Position numbers and translations under genes: made by a program | Notes under the pieces: generated by a model | The model's input: the letters and a program-made list of their open reading frames with translations, nothing else | Databases searched by the model: none | Told to the model about the DNA's origin: nothing | Part shown: piece by piece, positions 11,388 to 18,752 of the stretch | Position numbering within the stretch: position 1 is the stretch's first letter | How the letters are laid out: each line of letters begins with the position of its first letter | Assembly: GCA_003427395.1 (NCBI GenBank) | Contig: BFEA01000534.1 | Location: forward strand, 100,249 to 141,606 | Source of the DNA: Chara braunii | Taxonomy: Eukaryota; Streptophyta; Charophyceae; Charales; Characeae | Direction: 5' to 3' | Length of the DNA stretch: 41,358 nucleotides

Positions 11388-11792
11388 CTACTGTCCGTCG
11401 GCGAAGTTCGCCAGCGCCGAGGGGTGGATGGACGCCTGATGAGGTGAAGTCAGTCCGGGGGTAGAAAGAAATGAGTTGGGGTCCCAAGGGAATTTCATCG
11501 TCTCCAGAATGAATCTGGAGAAGACTGACCTTTCCTTGGGGATGTAGGTGTCCAATTCGGGTATGATATCACCCTTGATGCCATCTCCCAGTGTAGGATA
11601 GTAAATTTCTTTCTTGTTACCCCTTTTGAACCAGGACAAAGGTGCCCAAAACAAACCTTCGTCTGCGACTGCGGGGTCGACACCGGGGGCCAGTGCTGCT
11701 TCCAGACACATACTCACGATGGGGTGGATTTTCCCAGACTGGCCTTCCCTGAAAATCGATGGGCAGGGCATTGCCGGAATGGGACGAACAAA
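11388..11792 (-). pseudogene. LINE-B ORF1, C-terminal part
   Basis: About 130 codons ending in TAG at 11390-11388. The first internal Met is at 11771, but the frame and the homology with LINE-A extend upstream to VRP near 11790. The shared block reads FWAPLSWF, then GDGIKGD, VFSRF and ends in FPW, against VWCPFDWA, AISGD, LFSKH and APW in LINE-A. The protein family is not recognised. The N-terminal part is absent, replaced by a SINE-A tail. ORF2 begins within a few bases of the ORF1 stop in a different frame. Confidence 0.55.
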
Positions 11793-11802
11793 CCAAATAT
11801 TT

Positions 11803-11880
11803 CTGAATTGCCTGGGGCCGGTCAGCTCAATGATGATATCTCAGGGCCGTCGCCCTTTTTAAAATAAAATTAAAAAAAAG
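11803..11880 (+). mobile_element. SINE-A 3' tail
   Basis: Carries AATTGCCTGGGGCCGGTCAG and ATGATGATATCTC, then CCGTCGCCC and an A-rich end, matching the tail of the SINE at 6274-6430. No A or B box precedes it, so it is 5'-truncated at the junction with LINE-B. Confidence 0.6.
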
Positions 11881-11926
11881 AGTAGGGGAGCGAGGCCTGT
11901 ACAGAACAGAACTGCAGTCGTGGCAA

Positions 11927-12098
11927 CTGGGGCGGGGTCCCACTAGCCAAGAGTATTGGATTAAGCTCCTGAATCTGGACGTGTTCATCGCAGAGATGCA
12001 GAAACGTTGTTCAATCTCGATTTTCTGCACCTTTCCACAAACAAGTCCAGATCCAGGCGTTCAGTCCAATCCTCTCTGCTAGTGGGACCTCTGGCCCA
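11927..12098. mobile_element. Foldback element, family B, copy B3
   Basis: Starts near GGGGTCCCACTAGC and ends GCTAGTGGGACC. Internal arms carry CTGAATCTGGACGTG and, inverted, AAGTCCAGATCCAGGCG. Same family as the copy at 13475-13644 but more diverged. Non-coding. Confidence 0.5.
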
Positions 12099-12179
12099 GA
12101 GTCCTCGGACGCCTTTCCATCCGTTTCTTTTGTACGTATAATCTGGGGCTCGCTCCAATACTCATCACTCTACGTGAAT

Positions 12180-12252
12180 TTGGACGCTTTCAGGACCTCA
12201 CGCATTCAAACGCCTCAAACACTTGGAATGCGTCGGGTCCCGAGAGCGTCCA
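12180..12252. mobile_element. Foldback element, family C
   Basis: TTGGACGCT at the left and AGCGTCCAA at the right, with further inverted pairing (GGACC/GGTCC, ACGCATTC/GAATGCGT) around a short loop. Nearly a perfect hairpin of 73 bases; no coding capacity. A second smaller foldback with AATGGCGC/GCGCCATT lies at 12339-12384. Confidence 0.55.
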
Positions 12253-12400
12253 ACTGCATGTACAAAATGTGGTGTAGTGGAGGGAGGCTCTGTGAAGGAT
12301 ACAAAAATAAAAATAAAAATAAAACAAAAACAATGGCGCATGAATCTTGACGCCTTCTACGCGACCATACACGCGCCATTTTATTTTCTGTTTGCAAACG

Positions 12401-12507
12401 CCGGGGCCAAGGTCCCACTTGCGCAAATTAGGAGATAATTTCGGCCGTTGATCTTTCCTATCTACGGTCAGTATCTCTTAATTTGGGCAAGTGGGACCTA
12501 GCCCCGG
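12401..12507. mobile_element. Foldback element, family A, copy A1
   Basis: About 107 bp with inverted ends CCGGGGCCAAGGTCCCACTT and AAGTGGGACCTAGCCCCGG, inner arms GGAGATAATTTC and ATCTCTTAATT, and a centre with CCTATCTACGGTC. Three more copies lie within 2.2 kb. No target-site duplication was clear. Confidence 0.7.
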
Positions 12508-12999
12508 GGTAGCGGGCCTCCACCTTCCCAACTTTGTTGGATTGGGGGGGGAAAAAAAAAAAAAAAAACTTTGTTGGTTTGGACCCGTCCCCGCCACCCG
12601 CAACTACCACCGCGCCTGCATCGGTCCACGGGGGCAGGCATTAGAATTCAAACGCGCGGCGGGCGCGCCGGCCGGCTAACCGACGGCGGGAAATTCTTTT
12701 TTCATTTTTGGGGGGCGGATGCTGGGGGAAATTCCTGGGTAGGCGCGGGGCGAGGATTTTCGAGCCGCAATGTGTTCCGCCCCGCCGCTGAGAACGCCCG
12801 ACAGACCAGCCACTACCCGCGCTGTGTGTGTCCGATGAAAGCCAGCCCAATGGTGGTTACCCGTGAAAAGAGTTAGCACACCCAGCCGTTATAGGCTCTG
12901 CTGCAAAGAGAAGAGAATGGGTGTTGGAAGTAGATAGCTGGAGATGGTAAGGAGTCAAAGGTAGAGTCTGTAGTATGGTTAACTTTATCGCTTGTAATT
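12508..12999. other. Unassigned spacer in the foldback cluster
   Basis: Contains a G/A tract at 12543-12568 with 17 A, a GC-rich stretch at 12650-12690 with overlapping GCGCGCC/GGCCGGC palindromes, and no recognised coding region. Confidence 0.4.
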
Positions 13000-13110
13000 C
13001 CGGGGGCTAGGTAGGTCCCACTTGCACGAAGTAAGAGATACTGACCGTAGATAGCAAAGATCAACGGCCGAAATTATCTCCTAATTTGCACAAGTGGGAC
13101 TTTGCCCCGG
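13000..13110. mobile_element. Foldback element, family A, copy A2
   Basis: Inverted relative to A1 in its centre (ACTGACCGTAGATAG, then ATCAACGGCCG). Ends are CCGGGGGCTAGGTAGGTCCC and GTGGGACTTTGCCCCGG. About 111 bp. Confidence 0.7.
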
Positions 13111-13432
13111 GTGGATTTGGGTAATAGACTACCGTAGGTTGATGGGACGCTGGGCCCGCTTTCCAGCTGTGGTAGTTTACTGTTCCCTTCTTCTTGTTGG
13201 AATAGTCCTTTTAGACGGTCCTTTTATGAGAAGCTGGTCAATACCAGCCTGGGCTGCATGGATTTTTGGCAGGGAAAACCAAGGCTCGTAGGTGCTGGGT
13301 TATCCTCAGCCGGGGCCTAAGTTGAGATATAAGGAGGGACCTGCTCTCCCAATCCCCCACCCCCGCTTTTTTTACGAGCTTCAAGGTCTATTTTTTTGGG
13401 AAAGTAACTTTCTGAGCAGGAAAGGGGCACTA
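13111..13432. other. Unassigned spacer
   Basis: No domain-bearing reading frame, RNA gene or repeat family recognised. Ends in a T-rich, C-rich segment just before a LINE-tail motif. Confidence 0.4.
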
Positions 13433-13457
13433 AGCGAAACCGGGTAATGCTGCCAGG
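13433..13457 (+). mobile_element. Solo LINE 3'-tail motif
   Basis: TAAGCGAAACCGGGTAATGC followed by TGCCAGG matches the AAGCGAA block plus hairpin loop of the LINE 3' UTRs, with a degenerate right stem arm. Probably a severely 5'-truncated LINE end interrupted by foldback element B1. Confidence 0.45.
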
Positions 13458-13474
13458 ATGAAATTGTGAGGTCC

Positions 13475-13644
13475 CCGGGGCCAAGTCCCACTAGCAGCGT
13501 TGAGTTACCTCAATGCCTGAATCTGGACGTGTTTGTGGAGACGTGCAGTTCAGGAAACTCAACACCATTTCTGCACATCTCCGCAAAAGCGTCCAGATTC
13601 TGGCGTTGAGGTAGCTCAACGCTGCTAGTGGGACTTGGCCCCGG
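13475..13644. mobile_element. Foldback element, family B, copy B1
   Basis: 170 bp, two arms of about 75 bases that pair almost throughout, separated by a loop of about 20 bases. Outer ends are CCGGGGCCAAGTCCCACTAG and CTAGTGGGACTTGGCCCCGG; inner arms carry GCGTTGAG, CTGAATCTGGACG and GTGCAG with their complements. No coding capacity. Its RNA would resemble a long microRNA-type precursor. Confidence 0.7.
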
Positions 13645-13686
13645 CCTCATTCTCCTACGATTTTGAAATAAATTGCAAATGCTTCC

Positions 13687-13709
13687 CAAAAAAAAAAAAA
13701 AAAAAAAAA
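13687..13709. repeat. Poly-A run
   Basis: More than twenty consecutive A, possible tail of an unidentified retroposon. Confidence 0.7.
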
Positions 13710-13769
13710 GAGTTAGCTCACCCAATATGATACCTAGGCCTGTGTTGATATGATACCTACTACAGTAGG

Positions 13770-13874
13770 CCTGGGGCTAGGTCCCACTTACACGAATTAA
13801 GCGAGATTGACCGTAGATAGAAAAGATCAACGCCCAGAATCTCTTAATCCGTGCAAGTGGGACCTTGCCCCTGG
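13770..13874. mobile_element. Foldback element, family A, copy A3
   Basis: Ends CCTGGGGCTAGGTCCCACTT and AAGTGGGACCTTGCCCCTGG; centre ATTGACCGTAGATAG. Both ends have the same CCGG-to-CCTGG-type change. About 105 bp. Confidence 0.65.
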
Positions 13875-13911
13875 TGGAATAAAAACTGGTTTGAATTATT
13901 ATCTGTCTGGG

Positions 13912-14030
13912 CCGGGGGCCAAGTCCCACTACCACTGCAGCGTTGAGTTTCCTCAACGCCTGAATCTGGATGTGTTTGTGGCTATGTGCGTGCCAGGAAC
14001 CTCAACTCTGCTAGTGGGACTTGGCCCCGG
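13912..14030. mobile_element. Foldback element, family B, copy B2
   Basis: Ends CCGGGGGCCAAGTCCCACTA and TAGTGGGACTTGGCCCCGG. Internal block CTGAATCTGGATGTG shared with B1, but the inner right arm is deleted, giving 119 bp. Confidence 0.65.
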
Positions 14031-14278
14031 GTCATTACGGTGACAACACCGGGGCTGGTTACTCCGATGATAATACCTCAAAAGCAAAAAACAAAAAAGA
14101 AAGGTCCAAGTTATAAAAAAAAAGCAAAAAAAAAAAACGAGGCTGCACCGAGCGGCGCGCAAATTGTCCCGTATATGCCTGTGGCAGAATTGCAGTATGC
14201 GCGCACCAGTGCCAGAAATTTGCAGGTGTTTGGCAGGCCAAACGCCTGTTACAGGTGGTCAAAGCGATTGCATTGACA

Positions 14279-14312
14279 ACCTGAATGTGGACGTGTTTGT
14301 GGAGACTTGCAG
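14279..14312. mobile_element. Family B arm fragment
   Basis: CCTGAATGTGGACGTGTTTG and the following GGAGACTTGCAG match the inner left arm of B1; no terminal CCGGGG is seen, so only part of an element remains. Confidence 0.45.
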
Positions 14313-14456
14313 ATCATTGCGCTTCCTCTGCTTTACTGTATCTCTACTTAAAACGCCTCCTGTCTTCCTGGCTACGGTAGTGCGATCCATCGTCTGGGTG
14401 TTGCCTGCGGGTAGCGAGGCGTCACTCACGGAGTTATCCAGCAGCTTTCCACAAAA

Positions 14457-14560
14457 CCGGGGGCAAGGTCCCACTTGCACGGATTAGGAGATTTCAGCCG
14501 TCGATCTCGGCTATCTACGGTCTCCATCTCTTAATTCATGCAAGTGGGACCTAGCCCCGG
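14457..14560. mobile_element. Foldback element, family A, copy A4
   Basis: Ends CCGGGGGCAAGGTCCCACTT and AAGTGGGACCTAGCCCCGG; centre CTATCTACGGTC as in A1. 104 bp. Confidence 0.7.
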
Positions 14561-14994
14561 GCCGCCATCGGGGCCCTGCATCTGCGAATGGTATACGCAT
14601 ATATATGCGTAACTGTTGATAATTATGTCATGGGCTCAAATCCGCCTTACCCAGTTATTTTGCAAGATCGACGCGTCGGTGATGGGGATATCCACCAGCT
14701 TCCCGCAAAACCGGGTTGCAAAGGTGGCCTCCAGCTGCTCAATAGTGCGCATATGCGTACATCACGAGCTCAAATCCTGAGACCAGTGGGGGCTGCCCCC
14801 GCTTTACAGATCAACAAATGCTGCTACAGAAAAGAACAAAAAGTCACAAAAAGCCCTCTTTTTTTTCTCTTTTTTTTCAAAAAGTCCTTTCATATACCGG
14901 GGACCTTGTCCCACCTACAACCTTGAGCTAGGTCCACGTTTAGTTTTCGTCGCCGTTTGACTGTAGGCGACGAAGGAGATGCACACCCTCGCGA
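14561..14994. other. Unassigned spacer with a truncated foldback end
   Basis: Includes CCGGGGACCTTGTCCCAC at 14897-14914, a diverged or truncated family terminus, plus mixed A and T runs at 14830-14880. No gene seen. Confidence 0.4.
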
Positions 14995-15353
14995 TCATCC
15001 AGCAGTCCGCTCTTTTTTCAGTTGTGAATACATCTTGTCGCATTTGGTTTTCCTCTGCCAGTCCGTGATGATCAGCAATCTGATTTGCATTCTAATATGA
15101 CTTTTCAGTTCATCCACATGACAAATTTCCTCTCTGAACAGTCTCTTGTTTCTTGCCATCCACATTGTATTCATAATCAGCCCTCTGCAAACTTGGGCCA
15201 CATAGCCCCAGCCTGAGTCATAGGTCATTGGCGGATTACTACTACACCCTGAGAGGATCAGAAGTCTGTCCACAAGACCGACAAACCAGCTAGCTGCTCC
15301 CAGTATTTCCTCCACCACTGCCATACCTGGATGAAGAAAGGACAGTCAATCCT
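14995..15353 (-). pseudogene. LINE-C ORF2 tail, minus arm of a palindrome
   Basis: Minus-strand frame of about 110 codons with WGYVAQVCRGLIMNTMW and a following RNKRLF block, equivalent to the WGYVAVAVRAVIMNVIW segment of LINE-A downstream of its zinc knuckle. It is the extreme C-terminus of a LINE ORF2, related to but distinct from LINE-A and LINE-B. The same segment is present in the opposite orientation at 15502-15801. Confidence 0.7.
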
Positions 15354-15370
15354 TAGCACCGGACCAAAAA

Positions 15371-15801
15371 GCCGCCAGCCTCCTGTGGCTACGGTGGATG
15401 CAAACTATTCCTTCTGCAGCCTGGCTCTCATCGAAAGGCATGAAGATTTCCCCAGTCTGCTCACGATGTAACTGGGCTTGGGAGACCACGACACATCTAT
15501 GGATTGACTGCCCTTTCTCCATCCAGGTATGGCAGTGGTGGAGGAAATACTGGGAGCAGCTAGCTAGTTCGTCGTTCTTGTGGACAGACTCCTGGATCCT
15601 CTCCGGGTGTAGTAGTAATCCGCCAATGACCTATGACTCAGGCTGGGGCTATGTGGCCCAAGTTTGCAGAGGGCTGATTATGAATACAATCTGGATGGCA
15701 AGAAACAAGAGTCTGTTCAAAGAGGAAATTTGTCATGTGGATGAATTGAAAAAAGTCATATTAGAATGCAAATCAGATTGCTGATCATCGCGGACTGGCA
15801 C
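15371..15801 (+). pseudogene. LINE-C ORF2 tail with zinc knuckle, plus arm
   Basis: Begins with AASLLWLRW (compare FASLAWLQS in LINE-A), then the zf-RVT-like knuckle C-x2-C and HLWIDC at about 15455-15515, then the WGYVAQVCRGLIMNTIW block. The part from 15502 on repeats, inverted, the sequence at 15058-15353, with an intervening loop of 148 bases that is itself LINE sequence. 5'-truncated and non-functional. Confidence 0.7.
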
Positions 15802-15832
15802 TCTGCAAAGATCTTTTTTTCTCATAGAGTCG

Positions 15833-15874
<42 letters not shown>
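15833..15874. repeat. Poly-T run of about 42
   Basis: Long T homopolymer after the LINE-C palindrome; probable minus-strand retroposon tail. A shorter A run at 16022-16040 and a T run at about 16097-16115 follow. Confidence 0.8.
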
Positions 15875-16117
15875 CGTACAAGTAAAGGTTACCGAATTGC
15901 CAGGAGCCGGGCCCGGCGTCCCTTACAAATTTTCACAGCCCCAGGCTTGTATTCAAACTCGCTGTCATAATTAAGGCTGGATTTTCGGTTTCGAAAAAGA
16001 TGGAAATTTTGGTTAATATCTTTAAAAAAAAAAAAAAAAAATTGCTTGTATTGTTGTTTCACATGACATATATTTTTTCCAGATTTTTCTGAGACCTTTT
16101 TTTTTTTTTTTTTTTAA

Positions 16118-16193
16118 TGTTCGCATTGGGAGGGTTTTGGGCGCTAGTTCGCGTAGGGGCGAACATGTTCGGGTTCACCGCCGAATGCGAACA
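16118..16193. other. Foldback with 10-bp perfect inverted ends
   Basis: TGTTCGCATT at 16118-16127 and AATGCGAACA at 16184-16193 enclose about 56 bases that also contain GTTCGC/GCGAAC. No coding capacity. May be a small MITE. Confidence 0.45.
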
Positions 16194-16370
16194 CGATGCC
16201 ACAGAGCTTTTGGGTGTAACCAGTGTGACTACGTATAGTTCTGTGAGGCCCAAATGTCCGGGCCCCGACTGTCCTTTGTGGACACAGAACTCGCACGGGC
16301 ACCCAAAGGCACAAACCCAGATATTTGCGACTTTAGGTCCCCGTGTGAGTATGCCCTTAGTATCTAATAC

Positions 16371-16401
16371 CCACCTTTCTCGGCCTTGTGGCTAAGATCA
16401 A
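16371..16401 (+). pseudogene. U2 snRNA-like 5' segment, left part
   Basis: ACCTTTCTCGGCC followed by GTGGCTAAGATCAA matches the start of plant U2 snRNA (ATACCTTTCTCGGCC, then TTTTGGCTAAGATCAA) with few differences. The sequence resumes with CAAGTGTAGTA after the transposon at 17976. No plant upstream element (RTCCCACATCG) was recognised before it, so it is probably a pseudogene or the head of an snRNA-derived SINE. Confidence 0.75.
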
Positions 16402-17975
16402 GGGGCTCGTTCAACACTCCTCGGGCCGTCCTCAGGGCCCGAGGAAATTCTCCCGTCGTCGCCCGAGGAAATTCGCGCCGTCGTTCCACTCATCCTCGGA
16501 ATTGTTCCCCGAGGACGATTCCTCGGGGCCTTCCGCGGCTAGTTTCATGTATCGACGAGCGGACGCGGGGGGGGAGGGGCGGTTGGTCCATCAAGGTGTG
16601 TCCGTGCCGACGTCGTTGGTCCAGCTCGGGCGGCCGTCGCGAAATTGGAAGTTGGCAGCGGAAAAAAAAAAATGGCACGCAGTCCCGGGTTCGAAATTTG
16701 AATTTCCGCAAGCGACCGTCCAGTACTGTGGGCGTCCCTTTCGGCTGACGGCAGCAACATTCCTCGGCGGAAGCGTTACGGTACAGGGTGGCGGCTGCGT
16801 TTCGGTGGGCACGCGGAACATACATGTATGCGTCCGAAGCAGCAGACACGCCGTCACACGATCGCCGTCGTTGTCGTCTTCGCAGGCGAGCTTGATCGTC
16901 GACGTGTACGCTGTGCACTCAGGTCGTCACTCGCAGCAGCGTTGTTGTGCGGCCCGCCACACGTGGACTCTTCTGCACTTGGGGACGCCCACGTCGACAG
17001 TACGAGTTTCGGTGATGGCCATGAACGGGGGGCCGGGACGTGACACACTGAGCAAGGCGAAGAGAACGGCGGTGGCAGCGGCCGTGAACGCCATCCTCTT
17101 CTGGTGTCAATTGCAGAGGGGCGAGGAGAGGATGAGAGCGGTCATTCGCGCACGGAGGAAGAGGACGCTGCAGTCCACGAATGTGGAGGGGGAGGACAGT
17201 GGTGCCATTTGCGACGCCGTGCTGCAGGTTTGCTACGCCATGGGGTGTGGAGCATTCCCCAGAGCGACGCCCAGTTGGTGGATGAAGCGACGGACAGGCG
17301 GGACGTGGGAAGATCTTCGGCAATGCGACGACGCGACGGCGGACTACTTCAAGGGCAAGCAGCGGCAGCCTCCGAAAGACGTCGGCCATGAAACACGCGT
17401 GGACGACGCCAGCAGCTAGAAGACAACCGTGGACGTCCAGGAAACGGCGAGGGTCAATGGCGCAAACGGCCGATTGCAGCTACCGACAAAAGCAGGGTAA
17501 CGTATTCCATCGCGGAAGACACTGCGCAATCGGGAGAGCGAGGGCGGGCTGAAGTATTCGAATCTGCCGACTGTTGGGCGCTTTCCTGCTACCGTCGAAG
17601 GGCAGCAATGCAAGGCAGCCCCTTTTCGACGTCGCGGAGGACGGCAGGCCGCCAAAGGGGACCGTTGGCGGAGTATTCCATGACGCCGACCGTTGCCAAT
17701 CAGAGATGTCCATCCACGGGCCGCCAGGAACAGCAATAGACCAGCCGCGTCGAAAATTGTTGTCGAGAGAGCTGCCGTCAACGCCCCGATTCTTCCGGAT
17801 GCTCGACCTCTAATGGACCTCGGGAGGTCCCTTGGGGAACACGTCGAAATGGATGTAGCCCGAGGAATCCCCGAGGAAATGTTTTCACTTTTTTTTTCGT
17901 TTTCTTCCCCGAGGATAAGTGGAACGATGATTTCCTCGGGGATTTTACGTGCCCGAGGAGTGTCGAACTAGCCCC
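16402..17975 (+). mobile_element. PIF/Harbinger-type DNA transposon, 1574 bp, with 3-bp TSD
   Basis: Inverted ends: left GGGGCTCGTTCAACACTCC, right (complement) GGGGCTAGTTCGACACTCC, continuing as CTCGGGC, 23 of 25 bases identical. It is flanked by CAA at 16399-16401 and 17976-17978. The host U2 sequence has GATCAAGTGTAG with a single CAA, so the target duplication and both borders are fixed. CCCGAGGAAAT repeats lie inside both ends, inverted to each other. Three-base duplications and a Harbinger-like N-terminal transposase segment support PIF/Harbinger; CAA departs from the usual TWA. The catalytic domain is not found, so this is an internally deleted, non-autonomous copy. Confidence 0.8.
16547..17419 (+). 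pseudogene. Harbinger-like transposase N-terminal fragment
   Basis: An open frame runs through the left half of the element; Met at 16547 is the first inside the transposon. Most of it is R-, S- and T-rich and could be untranslated. The informative part is 17270-17416, with PSWWMKRRTGGTWEDL, then DDATADYFKGK. This resembles the segment preceding the DDE domain in PIF/Harbinger transposases, where W and WDDL-type motifs and a YF residue pair precede the catalytic domain. After this the frame leaves the family and stops; no DDE triad is seen to 17975. Likely remnant. Family assignment is from memory of family features and should be confirmed by profile search. Confidence 0.5.
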
Positions 17976-18010
17976 CAAGTGTAGTATATGTTCTGATCAG
18001 TTCAATATAT
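17976..18010 (+). pseudogene. U2 snRNA-like 5' segment, right part
   Basis: CAAGTGTAGTATATGTTCTG then ATCAGTTCAATAT corresponds to U2 snRNA positions after GATCAA, including an intact GTAGTA, the branch-site recognition sequence. Identity stops where (TA)n begins; the Sm site and 3' half of U2 are absent. Confidence 0.75.
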
Positions 18011-18017
18011 ATATATA

Positions 18018-18053
18018 TTCTCTGCCTACGGTTTACCGGGCAGTTCTATTTGA

Positions 18054-18086
<33 letters not shown>
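18018..18086. repeat. Direct repeat, copy 1, with (TA)n
   Basis: CTCTGCCTACGGTTTACCG then GGCAGTTCTATTTGACGATA followed by (TA)n. A second copy lies at 18693-18752. The unit contains a CTGCC/GGCAG hairpin. Confidence 0.65.
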
Positions 18087-18088
<2 letters not shown>

Positions 18089-18625
18089 AAAGCCCTTGTG
18101 CCCATCCTTCTATCCCAGTGGTGGTACGAGAACCGCCATAATTGAGGGCTTGTCTGTCGGGCTGCTCCATCTATTGGTGGGGAGCAGCACCTGCTGGAAA
18201 CCGGGTCCAGCGTCCCATTGATAAATCTTGTCACTGTATTAGTTTCTTTTGCCGTTTCGGGGCTCCATTGACCCTTGGAGCTGCTCATAACACCCAACCC
18301 TATCTTGGAGCACCCTCTATAATCCGCACCATAACCCATTCGAGGTCTGTCGTGAGGAGGTTAGCGCTCATAACACGGTCATTGTATCAAACCCCCCTAC
18401 ACCCTCTATAATCCGCACCATAACCCATTCGAGGTCTGTCGTGAGGAGGTTAGCGCTTGTCAACTATGCCTTACTGAAGCACTCGAATCAATGGATCAGG
18501 ATTATACCAACGCAGCTACGAGAATTGAACCACATGTCTCTCTGTCGCCTTTTCGGCCACCGTGGGGGGTGGTTTTCGCTGGAGATCGGGTGCGGCATCA
18601 CTGCCATTTCCACGTTCTACCTCCT
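18087..18625. other. Region between direct repeats, with an 89-bp-period tandem duplication
   Basis: No gene seen. A 58-base block starting CACCCTCTATAATCCGCACC is present at 18311-18368 and 18400-18457. A hairpin at 18193-18211 (GCTGGA, AACCGGG, TCCAGC) recurs at 6697. Confidence 0.55.
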
Positions 18626-18657
18626 GATGAGTCGGTGAAACTCCGACGAAACAGTTT
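18626..18657 (+). ncRNA. Hammerhead ribozyme-like core
   Basis: CTGATGA (18626-18632), stem GTCGG/CCGAC with loop TGAAACT, then GAAA (18650-18653). This is the conserved hammerhead core with a perfect five-pair stem II. A weak stem I can be drawn with G-rich sequence at 18568-18574 (seven pairs, two of them G-U), and ACAG after the core could form stem III with CTGT at 18544-18547, but no arrangement places a proper UH cleavage site beside stem I. So the core is convincing while activity is doubtful. In plants such motifs occur in the LTRs of retrozymes; the flanking direct repeats could fit that. Confidence 0.55.
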
Positions 18658-18692
18658 GTCACAGCCCCTCGTTTGTTGTCCTCTTCTCTCTC

Positions 18693-18752
18693 TCTGCCTA
18701 CGGTTTACCGAGCAGTTCTGTTTGTGACGATATATATATATATATATATATT
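18693..18752. repeat. Direct repeat, copy 2, with (TA)n
   Basis: Second copy of the 18018 unit (CTGCCTACGGTTTACCG, AGCAGTTCTGTTTG, then GACGATATA), about 675 bases downstream of the first in the same orientation. Confidence 0.65.

Larger units (their letters stand above)
6760..11792 (-). mobile_element. LINE-B, non-LTR retrotransposon, nearly intact
   Basis: Minus-strand element with ORF1 tail (11792-11388), ORF2 (about 11383-7190) and a 3' UTR reaching at least the hairpin at 6840-6856. It belongs to the same clade as LINE-A: the ORF2 proteins can be aligned from the first SWNVR motif to the zinc knuckle. The 5' end abuts a SINE-A tail at about 11797, so ORF1 is incomplete. The 3' end has no clear poly-A, so that limit is approximate. 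Only one nonsense codon is seen in 4.2 kb of ORF2, apart from several N positions. Confidence 0.85.

Noticed and set aside
11434-11450. Second hammerhead core (CTGATGAGG)
   Set aside because: CTGATGA is present but no stem II and no GAAA follow; it lies within LINE-B ORF1.
17416-17781. Minus-strand frames within the Harbinger element as genes
   Set aside because: GC-rich DNA keeps several frames open; these show no domain and oppose the transposase-like frame.
16411-17965. CACTA transposon reading of the CACTCCTCGGG ends
   Set aside because: The inverted ends extend beyond CACTCC to GGGGCT, and the CAA duplication in the U2-like target fixes the longer borders.
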